DNA of 17,021 bases from positions 1 to 17,021 of the forward strand of contig CAYQLB010000022.1 of NCBI GenBank assembly GCA_964418415.1, given 5' to 3'. The notes beneath the pieces were generated by a model, which saw nothing but the letters and a program-made list of their open reading frames with translations, was not told the DNA's origin and ran no database searches. The DNA comes from CAJBLF01 sp964418415 (GTDB lineage Bacteria > Patescibacteriota > Gracilibacteria > Absconditabacterales > Absconditicoccaceae). Shown here one piece after another: positions 16,501 to 17,021 of this stretch (position 1 is its first letter; each line of letters opens with the position of its first letter). The translations under genes were made by a program, and so were the position numbers.

Positions 16501-17021
16501 ACATCGGTTTATCGGCTTATAATCTACATAAGCTAATCTTTGACTGTTTAAAAATTTTTCTAAATCCTCCCCCGCAAGCGGTTCCCCTCCTTTAGTAAAG
16601 GAGGACAAATAAGAAAGATCTTTTCAATTCTTAATTCTCAATTCTAAATCCTTAATTGGCAAAGCTTTGGCCAATTTGGTGTCGTAATAATGATTATACA
16701 TCTGTAAAAATACTCGTTGCGTCCATTTGAAATATTTAGGATCAGCAGTATTTACTGCTCTGCTTCGATCATAGGTTGTTCAAAAATTTTCTAACTGACT
16801 GATAAATTTTGCAATATTTTGCTTAGAGACATCCTGAGGTTTCATTTTATGTTCGATTGCATATTGTTCAGTTCCTAGTCCAAAGGTATCGAATCCCATG
16901 GGATGTAAGACATTGAATCCTTGGAGCATTTTCTTTCTTGCTAATGCGTCGGTAGCAATATATCCCTTCGGATGTCCTACATGCAACGCGGAACCAGAGG
17001 GATACGGAAACATATCCAGGA
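13534..17021 (-). CDS. leuS: Leucyl-tRNA synthetase with two nested enzyme domains (N-terminus outside window)
   Basis: Charges tRNA-Leu with leucine. Visible: 1161 residues, lacking about the first 35. In order: HVGH of the HIGH motif (residues 13-16), a zinc ribbon RCPKC...CERC (about 170-195), WIGKSEG before the CP1 editing domain, an inserted alpha/beta hydrolase (about 255-444), CP1 editing motifs TTRVDTVFG, APEHPLV and GVVMAVPAHDERDFEFA, an inserted Nudix domain (about 568-732), SRQRYRGEP, KMSKR (941-945) and the anticodon-binding region. It ends ILNIVV. The frame is continuous with 31 TGA codons read as Gly. Two catalytic-core motifs differ from the usual: GFDTFGLGTE has Gly where GLPxE is expected, and RQRYRGEP has Arg where Trp is usual. 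Editing looks intact (Asp in HDERD). The gene leads an operon with the flavodoxin-like gene and glmS. Confidence 0.95.
14824..15318 (-). other. Nudix hydrolase domain nested in LeuRS
   Basis: About 165 residues lie between the end of the CP1 editing domain (KKYDLPIKHVI) and the LeuRS core (AYTEKGMLFDSGEF). At 15112-15180 is an exact Nudix box GX5EX7REUXEEXGU: GTIEEGE ... REVEEETGF, preceded by RIPG. Nudix enzymes cleave nucleoside diphosphates linked to other groups, using metal held by the REVEEE glutamates, all present here. TGA codes for glycines of the box region (15181-15183 and 15163-15165). Substrate unknown. Confidence 0.92.
15688..16257 (-). other. RBBP9/YdeN-type alpha/beta hydrolase domain nested in LeuRS
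   Basis: About 190 residues are inserted between the first strand of CP1 (SEGTEFDMNVV) and TTRVDTVFG. The start KIIILHGITGHDQRHRFQWF and then VLIPNLPNTDNPQ match the N-terminal fold of RBBP9/YdeN-like serine hydrolases. The nucleophile elbow is IIIGHSLGC (Ser codon 16045-16047). Asp in KTDPYID (15841-15843) and His in KGHFSD (15754-15756) complete the triad. Both glycines of GHSLG are TGA codons. Substrate unknown. Confidence 0.88.
16572..16604. repeat. Two palindromes inside the LeuRS coding sequence
   Basis: CCGC-AA-GCGG (16572-16581) and CCTCCTTT-AGT-AAAGGAGG (16586-16604) sit side by side. They resemble small intergenic palindromic repeats more than coding sequence, yet are read in frame as SSFTKGGEPLAGE. 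The adjacent 16625-16660 stretch is a low-complexity AATTCTTAATTCTCAATTC run like those between genes. Confidence 0.55.

Noticed and set aside
13571..16522. Many plus-strand frames opposite leuS
   Set aside because: All are Phe/Ser/His-rich antisense shadows of a continuous, motif-rich LeuRS frame.
1..17021. Widespread gene decay from internal TGA stops, or selenocysteine at TGA
   Set aside because: TGA occurs at conserved glycines in many unrelated genes and the reading frames otherwise stay intact, so reassignment to Gly is the simple reading. No selenocysteine context is needed.
1..17021. CRISPR array, transposase or phage genes
   Set aside because: I looked for regularly spaced repeats and for recombinase or phage motifs and found none. 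The repeats present are single palindromic elements.

Overview
The window comes from a bacterium that reads UGA as glycine (genetic code 25), as known for Absconditabacteria (SR1) and Gracilibacteria. Almost every gene here (dnaK, glmS, leuS, a THUMP methyltransferase, a lipoprotein, membrane proteins) is broken by in-frame TGA under the standard code. Each becomes one family-length protein when TGA is read as Gly, often at invariant glycines such as VGG in DnaK, MCG at the GlmS N-terminus and the Nudix box. The AT-rich sequence, compact gene order and short intergenic regions fit a reduced Patescibacteria/CPR genome. All products below are translated with TGA=Gly.

Layout, left to right. 1-1030: 3' half of dnaK with a terminator. 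1115-2331: an unknown protein with a CYTH-like C-terminal half, split by an apparent one-base frameshift. 2477-2745: a small unknown gene. 2798-3880 (minus): a FabH-type ketoacyl synthase with no TGA codons. 4135-6358: a THUMP-domain RNA methyltransferase followed by rlmN. 6395-6605: a free-standing small RNA gene with its own promoter and terminator. It carries near-exact copies of two non-adjacent universal parts of 16S rRNA, the 530-loop hairpin (h18) and the ~1390-1404 decoding-centre strand. 6662-7276 (minus): a lipoprotein. 7428-8858: a small S-component-like membrane protein and a TspO/MBR-like membrane protein. 9035-9901: an SPFH/band-7 protein. 10030-10371: a 59-residue ORF and a structured RNA or 3'UTR. 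10423-10996 (minus): tRNA-Ser(GGA) followed closely by a low-molecular-weight tyrosine phosphatase. 11011-11103: a palindromic repeat. 11161-17021 (minus): an apparent operon leuS, flavodoxin-like reductase, glmS.

The two most striking items are the decoding-centre-like small RNA and the leucyl-tRNA synthetase. The LeuRS carries two complete extra enzyme domains in frame. One is an RBBP9/YdeN-type alpha/beta hydrolase with an apparent Ser-Asp-His triad, placed at the start of the CP1 editing domain. The other is a Nudix hydrolase with a perfect Nudix box, placed at its end. The visible LeuRS is 1161 residues without its N-terminus, against about 800-870 for a usual bacterial LeuRS. Translation is a theme of the window: LeuRS, tRNA-Ser, two rRNA methyltransferases and the 16S-like RNA.

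Two genes (glmS and the CYTH-like gene) need a -1 frameshift in a homopolymer run. Whether these are sequencing errors, real mutations or recoding sites cannot be settled from the sequence alone.
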